In this document: positions 51,899 through 61,729 of the stretch, piece by piece
How positions within the stretch are numbered: position 1 is the first letter of the stretch
How the letters are laid out: each line of letters opens with the position of its first letter
DNA from: Pedobacter ginsenosidimutans
GTDB taxonomy: Bacteria; Bacteroidota; Bacteroidia; Sphingobacteriales; Sphingobacteriaceae
Length of the DNA stretch: 64,000 bases
NCBI RefSeq assembly: GCF_001442625.1
Contig: NZ_LMZQ01000001.1
Coordinates: 62,001 to 126,000, forward strand
Direction: 5' to 3'
The notes under the pieces: model-generated
The model's database searches: none
What the model saw: the letters and a program-made list of their open reading frames with translations, nothing else
Told to the model about the DNA's origin: nothing
Program-made: the position numbers and the translations under genes

Positions 51899-54800
51899 AT
51901 GTACAAATTTTACCCAAACAAACTGGGTGGGTCGTCAGGCCATATCCAAAAATTTATGCTGATTATGCGTGTAATTACGTTTCTTTTATTGGCTGTAATG
52001 ATGCAAGTGAGTGCGACAACACTCGCCCAAAAAATAACAATCAATCAGAAAAACGTAAAGTTAACGGACATATTCAAATCAATTAGAAATCAGACAGGTT
52101 ATGATTTCATTTATGATCAGGATCTTCTTGCAAGATCTATTCCGGTAAATATTAATTTAAAAAATGTTGAGTTGAAGGAAGCTCTGCAGCGTATGCTTGC
52201 TGGTCAATCCTTAACTTATACTATTGAGAACAAAACGGTAGTCATCCGGGAGAAAAGTTTTCTAGATAAGGTGACTGAATATTTTGATAACATTACCGTA
52301 ACAGGAACAGTGCTTGATGAGCAAGGGCAACCTTTGCCTGGTGTTGTTGTAAAAGTTAAGGGCACAAATAGGACAACCATAACAGGCAACGGAGGAAAAT
52401 TTTATATCTCGGCAAGCGATGAAAATCCGACACTGATTTTATCTTATGTTGGATATAAAACTGTTGAAATTACCGCCATACCGACCTTGACAGTTACAAT
52501 GGTACTCGATCCGGCGAAACTTGATGAGGTAATGATTATTGGCTACGGAACGACAACACGCAGGTTAAGTACAGGTTCTCAAGTTGGGATCAGCGCAAAA
52601 GATATTGGAAATCAACCTACAACGAATGTATTGCAAGCCATGCAAGGGAGAATGGCGGGCGTTACTGTAACGCAAACTAATGGGTTGCCAGGTGCAGGAA
52701 TCAATGTTCAGATTCGTGGTGCAAACGCAATAGGACTTAACGGAGTAAAAGCAAACCGCCCATTGTACATCATAGATGGAGTTCCTTTTTTATCTGAACC
52801 AATTAACACCGCGGCCTTCGCTTCCAGTCAATCAGGCTCAGCATTGCCATCTGCAGAGGGTAGCACCAGTCCGATGAATAGTATAAACCCCTCGGACATT
52901 GAGAGCATAGAAGTATTAAAGGACGCAGACGCCACAGCGATTTATGGCTCTAGAGGCGCTAATGGAGTGGTGTTGATTACTACAAAAAAAGGGAAACCTG
53001 GAAGAACAAAATTTAATTTAAATGCTTCATCTGGTATTTCCAACGTATCACATTTTGTTGAAACAGTAGGTACCGAGCAATACTTAGCCCTTCGTAGAAA
53101 AGCTTTTGCGAACAATACGACCAATCCTGCTACACCTTCAGTAACCACCGCACCAGACCTTCTGGTTTGGGACCAGAACGGATATACTGATTTTCAAAGG
53201 TATATGCTGGGTAATACTGCACATACAAATGATGTCAATGCAAGTCTTTCCGGAGGAGACAGTAACACAAACTTCTTTGTTAGTGGTACTTATCATAAAG
53301 AAGGAAATGTATTTCCGGGAGAGCAAGGTTATCAGCGTGGAGGTGCGAAGGTGAATCTTAATCATTCATCATTTGATCAGCGATTTAACTTATCCCTGAA
53401 TGCTATCTATTCAACAGATAAAAATACGATTTCTACAACAGATCTGGCAACCTGGGCTTACAGTCTTCCGCCTAATTTCCCGCTCTATAAAGCCGATGGT
53501 AGCCTGAATTGGGATGGTTCAATAAGTAATCCTTTAGGTTATCTGAATCAAACCAATGACAACCGTAGCTCTAACCTGTTGACCAACCTGGCAATGAAGT
53601 ACAATATTTTAAAAGGTCTTGATTTTAAAGTGAGTTTAGGTTACAGCAAGACAGATTTAAATCAAATTGTTACCAGACCACTCACCTCACTGAATCCTAA
53701 TCTTTCTCCAACCTCAGGAACAGCAAATTATACTTATAACTACACAAACAACTACATAGCTGAGCCTCAGGCGACCTATACACGTAAAATCTGGAAAGGG
53801 ACTTTGAATGCATTAGTCGGATCAACCTACCAATTCAAACAATCCAAACTACCTTATAGTACAAATGCCTCAGGTTTCCTATCAGATGATTTCTTAAGAA
53901 CAGTGACCGCAGCAAGTATAGTAACAACGACAAGCAGTTCCGTCGATTACAAATATGCTTCACTGTTTGGGCGTATAAATTATAATTTAGCTGATAAGTA
54001 TATTCTAAATGTTAATTTCAGAAGAGATGGCTCTTCTAGATTTGGACCCAACAATAAGTATGGCAATTTCGGATCTATTGGGGCTGCATGGGTATTTTCT
54101 GAAGAAAGCCTGTTGAAAGATAAATTAAGCTGGTTTAGCTTCGGTAAACTTAGAGGAAGTTATGGAGTGATTGGTAGTGATGACATAGACAACTACGGGT
54201 ATTTAGATACCTATACTACTTCTGGATATGTATACGCTGGTTCTACAGGTCTGAATCCATCCCGTTTGCCAAATCCTGACTACAAATGGGAAGAAACCAA
54301 GAAATTAGACATCGGATTAGATCTGGCTTTTTTTAATGACAGACTATCTCTGAGTGGTTCTTATTACCGCAACCGTACAAGCAATCAGTTAATTAATTTA
54401 ACTACTAGTGCACAAACCGGCTTTACAGGATATCAAAGCAATCTACCTGCTACCGTACAGAATTCTGGCTGGGAATTATCTTTAACCAGTACTAATATTC
54501 GCAAAAAAGATTTTTCTTGGACTTCTTCGTTTAACATCAGTCAAAACCGTAATAAACTATTATCATTCCCTGACATTGAGAAGTCTTCTTATTATACAAC
54601 TTATGTGGTCGGCAATCCGATAAGTTCATTTTACCTTTTCGAATATGCCGGTATAAATCCACTAACTAATTTACCATCATTTACAGATTTTAATGGCGTT
54701 GGAGGTGTAAACAATCCAACTACAGGATTTGCTGCGACTGGCAGAGGGGACCGGTATTTTGCAGGCACATCCTATCCTAAATTCTTTGGTGGACTAACCA

Positions 54801-55261
54801 ACTCGTTAAGCTACAAAAAAATAACACTTGATTTCACTTTTCAATTTGTAAAACAAAAAGGTAGAAGTTTGCTGGCATCATCGTTTTATCCCCCTGGATA
54901 TTTCAGCAATGCTGCTTTAAGTGTCGTAAATGATTACCTGGCTTTAGGTTCACAGGATTACCTGGTTTCAGCAGGCACAAGAGGTACTGCAGGTTCAGCA
55001 GCTTTTTTAGCCTATAGCAACTATACCAGTTCAGATGCTTCATTAGTGGATGCTTCTTTCATCAGGATGAAGAATGTAAGTTTATCTTATATTTTACCTA
55101 CAAAATGGATTTCTAAAAAAGAAGGGGCCAGTATTCGTGTTTATGCACAAGGGCAAAATCTTTTCACAATCACTAATTACGACGGATTTGATCCTGAGTC
55201 GCAGGGCGTAGCAACGCCACCGCTTCGAACTGTAATAGCTGGTTTGCAATTTACCTTTTAA
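51899..55261 (+). CDS. SusC/RagA-family TonB-dependent receptor with STN signalling domain
   Basis: The 1120-residue protein has a signal peptide (about 1-43), an STN domain (about 48-120: LTDIFKSIRNQTGYDFIYDQ, VELKEALQRMLAGQ), a carboxypeptidase-regulatory-like domain (about 133-210), a plug (about 220-360: MQGRMAGVTVTQTNGLPGAG, QIRGANAIG, PLYIIDGVPF, DIESIEVLKDADATAIYGSR) and the barrel to the C-terminal Phe. The STN domain contacts FecR (previous gene), so ligand binding is reported to the sigma factor. SusD follows 11 bases later. The ligand is unknown. The following protease and amidohydrolase hint at a peptide-like compound. Confidence 0.95.
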   Translation: MYKFYPNKLGGSSGHIQKFMLIMRVITFLLLAVMMQVSATTLAQKITINQKNVKLTDIFKSIRNQTGYDFIYDQDLLARSIPVNINLKNVELKEALQRMLAGQSLTYTIENKTVVIREKSFLDKVTEYFDNITVTGTVLDEQGQPLPGVVVKVKGTNRTTITGNGGKFYISASDENPTLILSYVGYKTVEITAIPTLTVTMVLDPAKLDEVMIIGYGTTTRRLSTGSQVGISAKDIGNQPTTNVLQAMQGRMAGVTVTQTNGLPGAGINVQIRGANAIGLNGVKANRPLYIIDGVPFLSEPINTAAFASSQSGSALPSAEGSTSPMNSINPSDIESIEVLKDADATAIYGSRGANGVVLITTKKGKPGRTKFNLNASSGISNVSHFVETVGTEQYLALRRKAFANNTTNPATPSVTTAPDLLVWDQNGYTDFQRYMLGNTAHTNDVNASLSGGDSNTNFFVSGTYHKEGNVFPGEQGYQRGGAKVNLNHSSFDQRFNLSLNAIYSTDKNTISTTDLATWAYSLPPNFPLYKADGSLNWDGSISNPLGYLNQTNDNRSSNLLTNLAMKYNILKGLDFKVSLGYSKTDLNQIVTRPLTSLNPNLSPTSGTANYTYNYTNNYIAEPQATYTRKIWKGTLNALVGSTYQFKQSKLPYSTNASGFLSDDFLRTVTAASIVTTTSSSVDYKYASLFGRINYNLADKYILNVNFRRDGSSRFGPNNKYGNFGSIGAAWVFSEESLLKDKLSWFSFGKLRGSYGVIGSDDIDNYGYLDTYTTSGYVYAGSTGLNPSRLPNPDYKWEETKKLDIGLDLAFFNDRLSLSGSYYRNRTSNQLINLTTSAQTGFTGYQSNLPATVQNSGWELSLTSTNIRKKDFSWTSSFNISQNRNKLLSFPDIEKSSYYTTYVVGNPISSFYLFEYAGINPLTNLPSFTDFNGVGGVNNPTTGFAATGRGDRYFAGTSYPKFFGGLTNSLSYKKITLDFTFQFVKQKGRSLLASSFYPPGYFSNAALSVVNDYLALGSQDYLVSAGTRGTAGSAAFLAYSNYTSSDASLVDASFIRMKNVSLSYILPTKWISKKEGASIRVYAQGQNLFTITNYDGFDPESQGVATPPLRTVIAGLQFTF

Positions 55262-55272
55262 TCCCAATTAAC

Positions 55273-56688
55273 ATGTTAAAATCAAAATTCAACATCATAA
55301 AATATTCGCTTGTTGCCTTGGTAATTATCTCACCTGGGTGTAAGAAACTTATTGAAATTGAGAATCCGCTCAACCAGGTTACAACTGATCAGGTTTTTGC
55401 TTCTGACAAGCTGGCAACCAGTGCGAGATCAGGCATGTTCAGTAGCTTATCCCAGACCTCAACACAATCTTTAAACCTTACTTTATACAGCTCTTTACAA
55501 GCAGATGATTTACTATACCTTTCAACAGTAGCTAATCTTCAAGAGTATAATAATAATAGCTATAATGTACTAAGCACCGGTCATGCTACTATATTCTCAG
55601 ACTGGTATTCGATTATTTACCGGGCCAACTCAATAATTTTAGGACTTGAAAAATCTACAGGTACTTCCGAGAGTATCAAAAAGCAATATACCGCTGAGGC
55701 TAAATTTATCAGGGCATATTGCTACTTCAATTTGATTAACACATTTGGAGATGTCCCCTTAGTACTTCTAACCGATCCTACCATTACTGCTTTCCAGCCA
55801 AGAGAAACCACAGCGAATATATATGCCCAAATAATTGCGGACTTGACTGATGCCAAGAATAATCTGTTAAGTGATTATTCCGCAACAACGGGCGATAGAA
55901 TTGGGGTTAATAAGTTTGTTGCAACAGCTCTGCTAGCCAGGGTATATCTGTTCACGGCCAATTATGCTGCAGCGGAAACAAATGCTTCTGAAGTCATCGC
56001 ATCAGCCTTATACAGCCTAGTACCAAGAGGAACAGTCGGATCAGCATTATTTATCAAAAATAGCACTGAGAGCATATGGCAAACCCCTCCTCCCTCAATA
56101 GCCACAAATCAGTACACTACTGAGGGCGCTACATTAATCCCTGTGACCTCCACCTCAGTAGCAAGTTTTATGTATCGTATTGATCCAAGATTTATATCAT
56201 TATTTGAAAGTGCTGATGTGAGACGTACTGGCTGGATGAACAGTACAACCCTATCAGGGTCAGTTTATACGATACCTTTCAAATATAAATACCGTACACA
56301 GGCATTGGCGGTGGCGGCTGGAGTTACAGAATACCAGACCGTAATCCGTTTGGCCGAGCTTTATCTGATCCGGGCTGAGGCCAGGGCAAGAATTGGAACA
56401 AATCTAACAGGTGCGCTGGCTGACCTAAATGTTATCCGTAACAGGGCTGCTGCATCTGTAAGTAATGCGAATTCAGCACAAACACTACTGACAGAGATTG
56501 CACTGGAAAACAGGAAAGAATTCTTTTGTGAACAGGCATTCAGGTGGTTTAATTTGAAACGCACTGAAGAAGCTGATGTCGTTCTTGGACCTCTAAAGGC
56601 TAGCTATAAGTCAACTTCAAAGTTTCTTCCCATTCCCCAAGCAGCTATTGATGCTAATTTTAACTTAACACAAAATCCAGGTTATTAA
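55273..56688 (+). CDS. SusD/RagB-family nutrient-binding lipoprotein
   Basis: This 471-residue protein has a lipoprotein signal (LVALVIISPGCKKLIEIENP) and the SusD helical framework: AEAKFIRAYCYFNLINTFGD, KFVATALLARVYLFTANY, and the C-terminal LAELYLIRAEARARIG with NVIRNRAAASV and ALENRKEFFCEQAFRWFNLK. It would sit on top of the SusC channel (11 bases upstream) and capture the ligand. The metalloprotease gene starts six bases downstream, so all belong to one operon. Confidence 0.95.
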   Translation: MLKSKFNIIKYSLVALVIISPGCKKLIEIENPLNQVTTDQVFASDKLATSARSGMFSSLSQTSTQSLNLTLYSSLQADDLLYLSTVANLQEYNNNSYNVLSTGHATIFSDWYSIIYRANSIILGLEKSTGTSESIKKQYTAEAKFIRAYCYFNLINTFGDVPLVLLTDPTITAFQPRETTANIYAQIIADLTDAKNNLLSDYSATTGDRIGVNKFVATALLARVYLFTANYAAAETNASEVIASALYSLVPRGTVGSALFIKNSTESIWQTPPPSIATNQYTTEGATLIPVTSTSVASFMYRIDPRFISLFESADVRRTGWMNSTTLSGSVYTIPFKYKYRTQALAVAAGVTEYQTVIRLAELYLIRAEARARIGTNLTGALADLNVIRNRAAASVSNANSAQTLLTEIALENRKEFFCEQAFRWFNLKRTEEADVVLGPLKASYKSTSKFLPIPQAAIDANFNLTQNPGY

Positions 56689-56694
56689 ATAGAA

Positions 56695-59244
56695 ATGAAT
56701 AAAGAAAATCAAATTAAGGTCAGGTATTTTTTCCTGGCCTTTGCCATCGGCATATTCGGATTAAGTGTACAGTCATGCAGTATCTTGAGAAAAAAGAAAA
56801 AGCCCTTACCTGTAGCGACCTCCCCTAAGCCAAAGGTAGACTCGGTTAAAAATGCACTTAAATCTTACGCAGAGGTCATCACATCGAAGGCAATAAGTCA
56901 GAAAGGGCTATTTATTGTGCACAGAGTTGCAGACAAATATTTCTTTGAGATTCCAAACACACTAATGAAAAAGGAAATCTTGGCTGTAAACCGCTTAAGT
57001 AAATCAACGCCTGGAGCAGGCAATTATGGTGGAGAACAGGTTGGTGCAAGAATAGTATATTGGGAACTGGGGCCAAGCAATAAGCTTTTTCTAAAAGTTT
57101 CAGCTACCGTAAGTATAGCAGACTCCACAGATATGATTTCAAAAGCGGTAGCGAGCTCCAATCTTAATCCGATTATGGCAGCTTTTCCAATTAAGGCGAA
57201 AAGTAAGGATTCCTCTGCTGTTGTAATTGATGTAACGGACTTTTTAATCAGTGAAACGCCTTTACTTTCTTTTGATTCAGAGAATAAAAAAGCCTATAAT
57301 TTAGGCGCTCAGATTGCCGACAGGTCTTATATTGAAAGCGTAAAAAGTTTTCCAATCAACACAGAAGTAAAAAGTATTCGTACCTATAACGCCATAGGAG
57401 GAAAATTGCCCGCGGCAAGTGAGGCTGGGGTAGTCACCCTTGGAATGAACACTTCTTTTGTAAAGTTGCCTGAAAACCCAATGCGAAAGAGAATTTACGA
57501 TGCGAGGGTTGGATTCTTTGCAAGTACAAATATACGCTACAAAGATGAACAACAAAGAGTTGAACAGGAAGTTTTCGTTCACCGCTGGAGATTAGAACCT
57601 AAAGAGGAAGATTTAGAGCGATTTAAAAAGGGTGAGTTGGTGGAGCCAAAAAAACAAATCGTATACTACATCGATCCCGCTACTCCTAAAAAATGGAGGC
57701 CATACCTGATTGCGGGAATTAATGATTGGCAGAAAGCCTTCGAGCAGGCAGGCTTCAAAAATGCGATTATTGGTAAGGAGTGGCCGGAAGCTGATACAAC
57801 AATGAGTCTGGATGATGCACGTTTCTCTGTAATTCGCTACTTTGCCTCTCCGCAGCAAAATGCATATGGACCAAATATAGCTGATCCCCGCACTGGCGAG
57901 ATCCTGGAAAGTCATGTAGGCTGGTATCATAATGTGATGAACTTAGTACACCGCTGGTACATGATCCAGGCAGGTGCCATTGACCCTAAAGCCCGTAAAA
58001 ATAAATTTGATGATGAACTCATGGGACAACTGATACGTTTTGTTTCTTCTCATGAAATTGGCCACACTCTGGGTCTTCGCCATAACATGGGGGCAAGCAG
58101 CACTGTGCCTGTAGAAAAATTGAGGGATAAAAAATGGGTAGAGGCAAATGGACATACGCCATCAATTATGGATTATGCACGCTTTAATTATGTGGCACAA
58201 CCTGAAGATCACATCAGTGAAGCTGGAATTTTTCCTCGAATTAATGATTATGATAAATGGGCAATCCAGTGGGGTTACAAACCCATTTTAGGAACATCAA
58301 ATGCACAGGAAGATAAAAGAATACTGAACAAAATTACAATCGACAGTTTAGCAGCTAATAAAAGACTCTGGTTTGGGGGCGAAGGTCGGGATTTTGACCC
58401 TCGTTCTCAAGCAGAAGATCTGGGAGATGATGCAGTGAAAGCTAGCCAATATGGAATAAAAAATCTAAAAAGAATCGTTCCTCAGCTGATCTACTGGACC
58501 AGAGAAGATGGTGAGGATTACACAGACTTAAAGGAAATGTATAAAGAGGCTGTTGGTCAGTTATCTCGATACTCCTATCATGTAATTAAAAGTCTGGGAG
58601 GGGTAAGTATTACCGAAAAGACATATGAACAGTCTGGAGCTGTTTACAAACCGGTGAGCCTTGCTCAACAGAAAAAGGCTATTAAATTTATCAACGATGA
58701 AATTTTTACTACGCCAAAGTGGTTACTAGATGAGCAAATTCTAAATAAGATTGATCCCAAATATGGCTTTGGCGAGGTTGAGTCTTTGCAAAGAGGTGTC
58801 ATTGCAGCGGTTACATCGCAAAGCCGCCTTTACCGTATGATGGTCAATATAAGAGATAATGGAAAGGGCAGCTATTCACCTCAGCAGTGGCTGAATGACC
58901 TTAAAGCAGGTATTTTCTCTGAAATTAAAGCAGGAAAGAATATAGATTCCTATAGGATGGCTTTGCAAAAAATATATGTCGGCAGTATCATTACCATGTA
59001 CAACAAGAGGTTCGCACAACAAGGTTCGCTGGATAACATTCTTGCTGGTTTGACTGCAACAGAAATTCTGTTGTACTCTAATGTAAAGCCTTTAGCCTTT
59101 GCGCATTTGAAAGATTTACGAAAAGATATTGTTGCAGGAATTGGTAAAACAAGGGATTCAGATAGTAGAATCCATTTGCTGTATTTAAACCAAATGCTGG
59201 ATAAGATTTTGACGGAGTCACCGATTCCTGGCTTGAATTATTAG
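56695..59244 (+). CDS. Zinc metalloprotease lipoprotein (DUF5117/DUF5118 type)
   Basis: The 849-residue protein has a lipoprotein signal (FGLSVQSCSILRKKKK, Cys at about 28). It then has a DUF5118-like strand region (KAISQKGLFIVHRVADKYFF), a DUF5117-like domain (about 110-300), and a metzincin-type catalytic domain with HEIGHTLGLRHNMGASS (His 453, Glu 454, His 457, His 463). SIMDYARFNYVAQPED provides the Met-turn. It is probably anchored to the outer membrane and cleaves a protein or peptide that the neighbouring SusCD pair takes up. It is co-transcribed with susD and the TlpA-like gene, which starts about 20 bases after it. Confidence 0.92.
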   Translation: MNKENQIKVRYFFLAFAIGIFGLSVQSCSILRKKKKPLPVATSPKPKVDSVKNALKSYAEVITSKAISQKGLFIVHRVADKYFFEIPNTLMKKEILAVNRLSKSTPGAGNYGGEQVGARIVYWELGPSNKLFLKVSATVSIADSTDMISKAVASSNLNPIMAAFPIKAKSKDSSAVVIDVTDFLISETPLLSFDSENKKAYNLGAQIADRSYIESVKSFPINTEVKSIRTYNAIGGKLPAASEAGVVTLGMNTSFVKLPENPMRKRIYDARVGFFASTNIRYKDEQQRVEQEVFVHRWRLEPKEEDLERFKKGELVEPKKQIVYYIDPATPKKWRPYLIAGINDWQKAFEQAGFKNAIIGKEWPEADTTMSLDDARFSVIRYFASPQQNAYGPNIADPRTGEILESHVGWYHNVMNLVHRWYMIQAGAIDPKARKNKFDDELMGQLIRFVSSHEIGHTLGLRHNMGASSTVPVEKLRDKKWVEANGHTPSIMDYARFNYVAQPEDHISEAGIFPRINDYDKWAIQWGYKPILGTSNAQEDKRILNKITIDSLAANKRLWFGGEGRDFDPRSQAEDLGDDAVKASQYGIKNLKRIVPQLIYWTREDGEDYTDLKEMYKEAVGQLSRYSYHVIKSLGGVSITEKTYEQSGAVYKPVSLAQQKKAIKFINDEIFTTPKWLLDEQILNKIDPKYGFGEVESLQRGVIAAVTSQSRLYRMMVNIRDNGKGSYSPQQWLNDLKAGIFSEIKAGKNIDSYRMALQKIYVGSIITMYNKRFAQQGSLDNILAGLTATEILLYSNVKPLAFAHLKDLRKDIVAGIGKTRDSDSRIHLLYLNQMLDKILTESPIPGLNY

Positions 59245-59266
59245 CAAATTGATAAATGTAAAGCTG

Positions 59267-60340
59267 ATGAATATTAAAAAAACACTATTACAAATCATTT
59301 TAGTCCTGTTATGTTCCAATTTATATGCCCAAGAGTTTGTGCAAATCAAAGGAAATATAAAAGGGCTCGGAAATGGTCTTGTTAGAATAATTTATGAACT
59401 CGATGATATACAATATCAAGATTCTGTAGAGGCAAAATCAAATAAATTTGAATTGCAGCTTCCATTAGCGGAAACTGCAATTTGCACACTGTCAACTTCA
59501 ATAAATAAGCAGATTAAAGTGTTTATCGCAGAGACAAAGCCCATTTATTTATCAGGAAGTATTGATAAGGTCTATGGATTACAGGTCACAGGATCTAGTG
59601 AAGATGAATTATTCCATGAGTACAAACAGCATCTTTCAGCTATCAATTTCAAAAGACCTGTGTTAATAGGAAGCCATGATGAAAATCAGGCCCAATTAAA
59701 AAAATATGCTGAGAACCTTCAGTTAGTGAAAGATTCCCTATTGAAGGGTTTTATTGAATCATATCCCAAAAATGTGTGTTCAGCTTTGGCTATATTGGAT
59801 ATGTATATCACCTATCCTAATAGGGAAAAAGCAATCGATAGTTATTCAAGATTATCTGATAACGTAATGCAGAGCTTTTACGGAAGAAAAATAAAAGAAT
59901 TCATAGACGCAGCGGATCAAACAGGCATTGGCAAAACGGCTCCTCAATTTTCCATGAAAGATGAAAAGGGAGTTTTAGTCTCAATTACAGATTTTAGAGG
60001 CCAGTATGTACTAATTGATTTCTGGGCCAGTTGGTGCGGCCCCTGCAGATTAGAAAATCCAAATTTGATCAAAGCCCATGAAAAATTCAGCTCAAAAGGT
60101 TTCACTATTCTTGGACTTTCGATGGATAGCTCAAAAGAGAACTGGTTGATGGCTATAAAAAAAGATAATCTGGTCTGGAAACAACTTAACGATCCAAAAT
60201 CCACATCTGGAAAAACAGCGGGGATTTATGGCGTGAAAAGCCTACCAGCAAATTTCCTGATTGATCCCTTCGGAAAGATTATCGCCAGAAACTTAAGAGG
60301 GATTGAGCTAGAGCAAAAACTCAGCAGCATATTTAATTAA
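59267..60340 (+). CDS. TlpA-family thioredoxin-like lipoprotein or periplasmic protein
   Basis: Starting at the ATG at 59267 (an upstream ATG at 59249 adds six residues before the signal) the protein has 357 residues, with a signal peptide ending CSNLYAQ. It has a DUF4369-like N-terminal domain (about 25-120: FVQIKGNIKGLGNGLVRIIY) and a C-terminal redoxin with LIDFWASWCGPCRLENPNLI (Cys 257 and 260) and SLPANFLIDPFGKIIARN. It carries out thiol-disulfide exchange in the periplasm. Here it is part of the protease/uptake locus, perhaps reducing disulfides in the imported material. A terminator-like hairpin follows at 60415. Confidence 0.88.
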   Translation: MNIKKTLLQIILVLLCSNLYAQEFVQIKGNIKGLGNGLVRIIYELDDIQYQDSVEAKSNKFELQLPLAETAICTLSTSINKQIKVFIAETKPIYLSGSIDKVYGLQVTGSSEDELFHEYKQHLSAINFKRPVLIGSHDENQAQLKKYAENLQLVKDSLLKGFIESYPKNVCSALAILDMYITYPNREKAIDSYSRLSDNVMQSFYGRKIKEFIDAADQTGIGKTAPQFSMKDEKGVLVSITDFRGQYVLIDFWASWCGPCRLENPNLIKAHEKFSSKGFTILGLSMDSSKENWLMAIKKDNLVWKQLNDPKSTSGKTAGIYGVKSLPANFLIDPFGKIIARNLRGIELEQKLSSIFN

Positions 60341-60414
60341 AAAATAAAATTATTCACGAGTTAATAGCTGAGTGGAAGCAGTTATTATAATTAGAGTAGT
60401 AGTTAGTGATGACA

Positions 60415-60447
60415 ATGCAGGATGATGGATGTCTCCTGCATTTTTTT
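60415..60447 (+). terminator. Rho-independent terminator after the TlpA-like gene
   Basis: ATGCAGGA (60415-60422) pairs perfectly with TCCTGCAT (60434-60441), followed by seven Ts ending at 60447. It lies 75 bases after the stop and 28 bases before the amidohydrolase start, so the latter may be expressed by partial read-through. The same stem sequence recurs at 5476. Confidence 0.75.
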
Positions 60448-60475
60448 CTCCATTTTAAATATTAAACATCATAAA

Positions 60476-61729
60476 ATGCAAATAGATAAATTCGTTTCCA
60501 GATTTCTGCTTACATGTTTAGTTTGGTCATTTTTAACCTTCGGTGCATTATCGCAACTAAAGACCGGAGATGATTATCTAACCTTGAAAAATGCAAATCT
60601 CATTGACGTTGAAAATGGAAAATTGCTTGCCGGAATGACAATCATTATTAAAAATGACAGGATCGAGTCGATTAAACCAACCAAAAAAAGTAAGTCAAAA
60701 GGTAATGTGATTGATATTGAAAACAACTATTTGGTTCCTGGACTAATAGATTCACATTTACATGTAACAAATACAAATGGATCTCCAATTGAAAGAGCTT
60801 ATGAATATTTAAACTATTTACTCAGACATGGAATCACTACCGTTAGAGACGCAGCGGGAAACGGTGCAATTTTAGAAGTTGTTCAACAAAATGTTAACAG
60901 TGACAAAATACCCGGTGCTGACATTTATTATGCGGCCTTTATGGCGGGTGACTGGTATTACAATAGAGGACAAAATCTAAGAAAAGAACCATATAAGCCA
61001 TGGGAACAGTGTCTGAAGCCCGATGTCAATTTAGATAGTGCGATGATAGAGGCGAAGTCATGCGGAGCAACTGGTATAAAATTATATCATTCCTTTGATT
61101 CGATATTTTTAAAACAAGTCGTATCGGTTGCTAAAAAACATAGGCTTAGAGTATGGGGACATGCAATGATGTACCCTGCCAGACCTCTTGAAGTTGTTAG
61201 GGCAGGTGTTGAAGTCATCTCACATGCTAGTATGCTTGCTGCGTTAATAGATGACCCCAAGATGAATTACAGTAAAGTCCCTCAAAGTTATAAAGATAGT
61301 GTTGGATCAACTATTGATGTTAGTAAATTGGCCATTGAGATGAAGCGAAGAAATGTGATTTTAGATGCCACACTCAGTGTTTCTGAGGTCAAAGAAAATT
61401 GGATTTTTGATTTGGTAAAAAAACTTCACAAATTTGGAGTTAAAATCTCTGCAGGTACTGATAAGATAACTCTAATAACCAATCCTTATCCTCATATAAT
61501 AGAAGAGCTAAACTATTTCGTGAATCAATGTGGATTTACCCCAGCTGAAGCATTAGCAGCAGGCACCATAATATCTGCAGAAACAATTGGACAGCAGAAA
61601 AACATTGGTAGTATTAGCGTGGGTAAAAAAGCAGATATATTGATGCTGAAAGCTAATCCATTAAAGGATATTAACGGATTAAAAGAATGCCTTATGGTTG
61701 TAAAGCATGGAAAAGTAATTGATAATTGA
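60476..61729 (+). CDS. Exported amidohydrolase (imidazolonepropionase/prolidase-like)
   Basis: From ATG 60476 the product has 417 residues with a signal peptide (about 1-24, FGALSQ). The frame extends upstream, but that part would include the terminator region. The amidohydrolase fold is seen in VPGLIDSHLHVTNTN (HxH metal site), HGITTVRDAAGNG, LRVWGHAMMYPARPLEVVRA, GVEVISHASMLAAL, VKISAGTDKI (late Asp) and ILMLKANPLKDI. Enzymes of this group hydrolyse cyclic amides or Xaa-Pro and other dipeptides. As last gene of the sigma/FecR/SusCD/protease locus it could finish the breakdown of the taken-up molecule. Confidence 0.87.
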   Translation: MQIDKFVSRFLLTCLVWSFLTFGALSQLKTGDDYLTLKNANLIDVENGKLLAGMTIIIKNDRIESIKPTKKSKSKGNVIDIENNYLVPGLIDSHLHVTNTNGSPIERAYEYLNYLLRHGITTVRDAAGNGAILEVVQQNVNSDKIPGADIYYAAFMAGDWYYNRGQNLRKEPYKPWEQCLKPDVNLDSAMIEAKSCGATGIKLYHSFDSIFLKQVVSVAKKHRLRVWGHAMMYPARPLEVVRAGVEVISHASMLAALIDDPKMNYSKVPQSYKDSVGSTIDVSKLAIEMKRRNVILDATLSVSEVKENWIFDLVKKLHKFGVKISAGTDKITLITNPYPHIIEELNYFVNQCGFTPAEALAAGTIISAETIGQQKNIGSISVGKKADILMLKANPLKDINGLKECLMVVKHGKVIDN

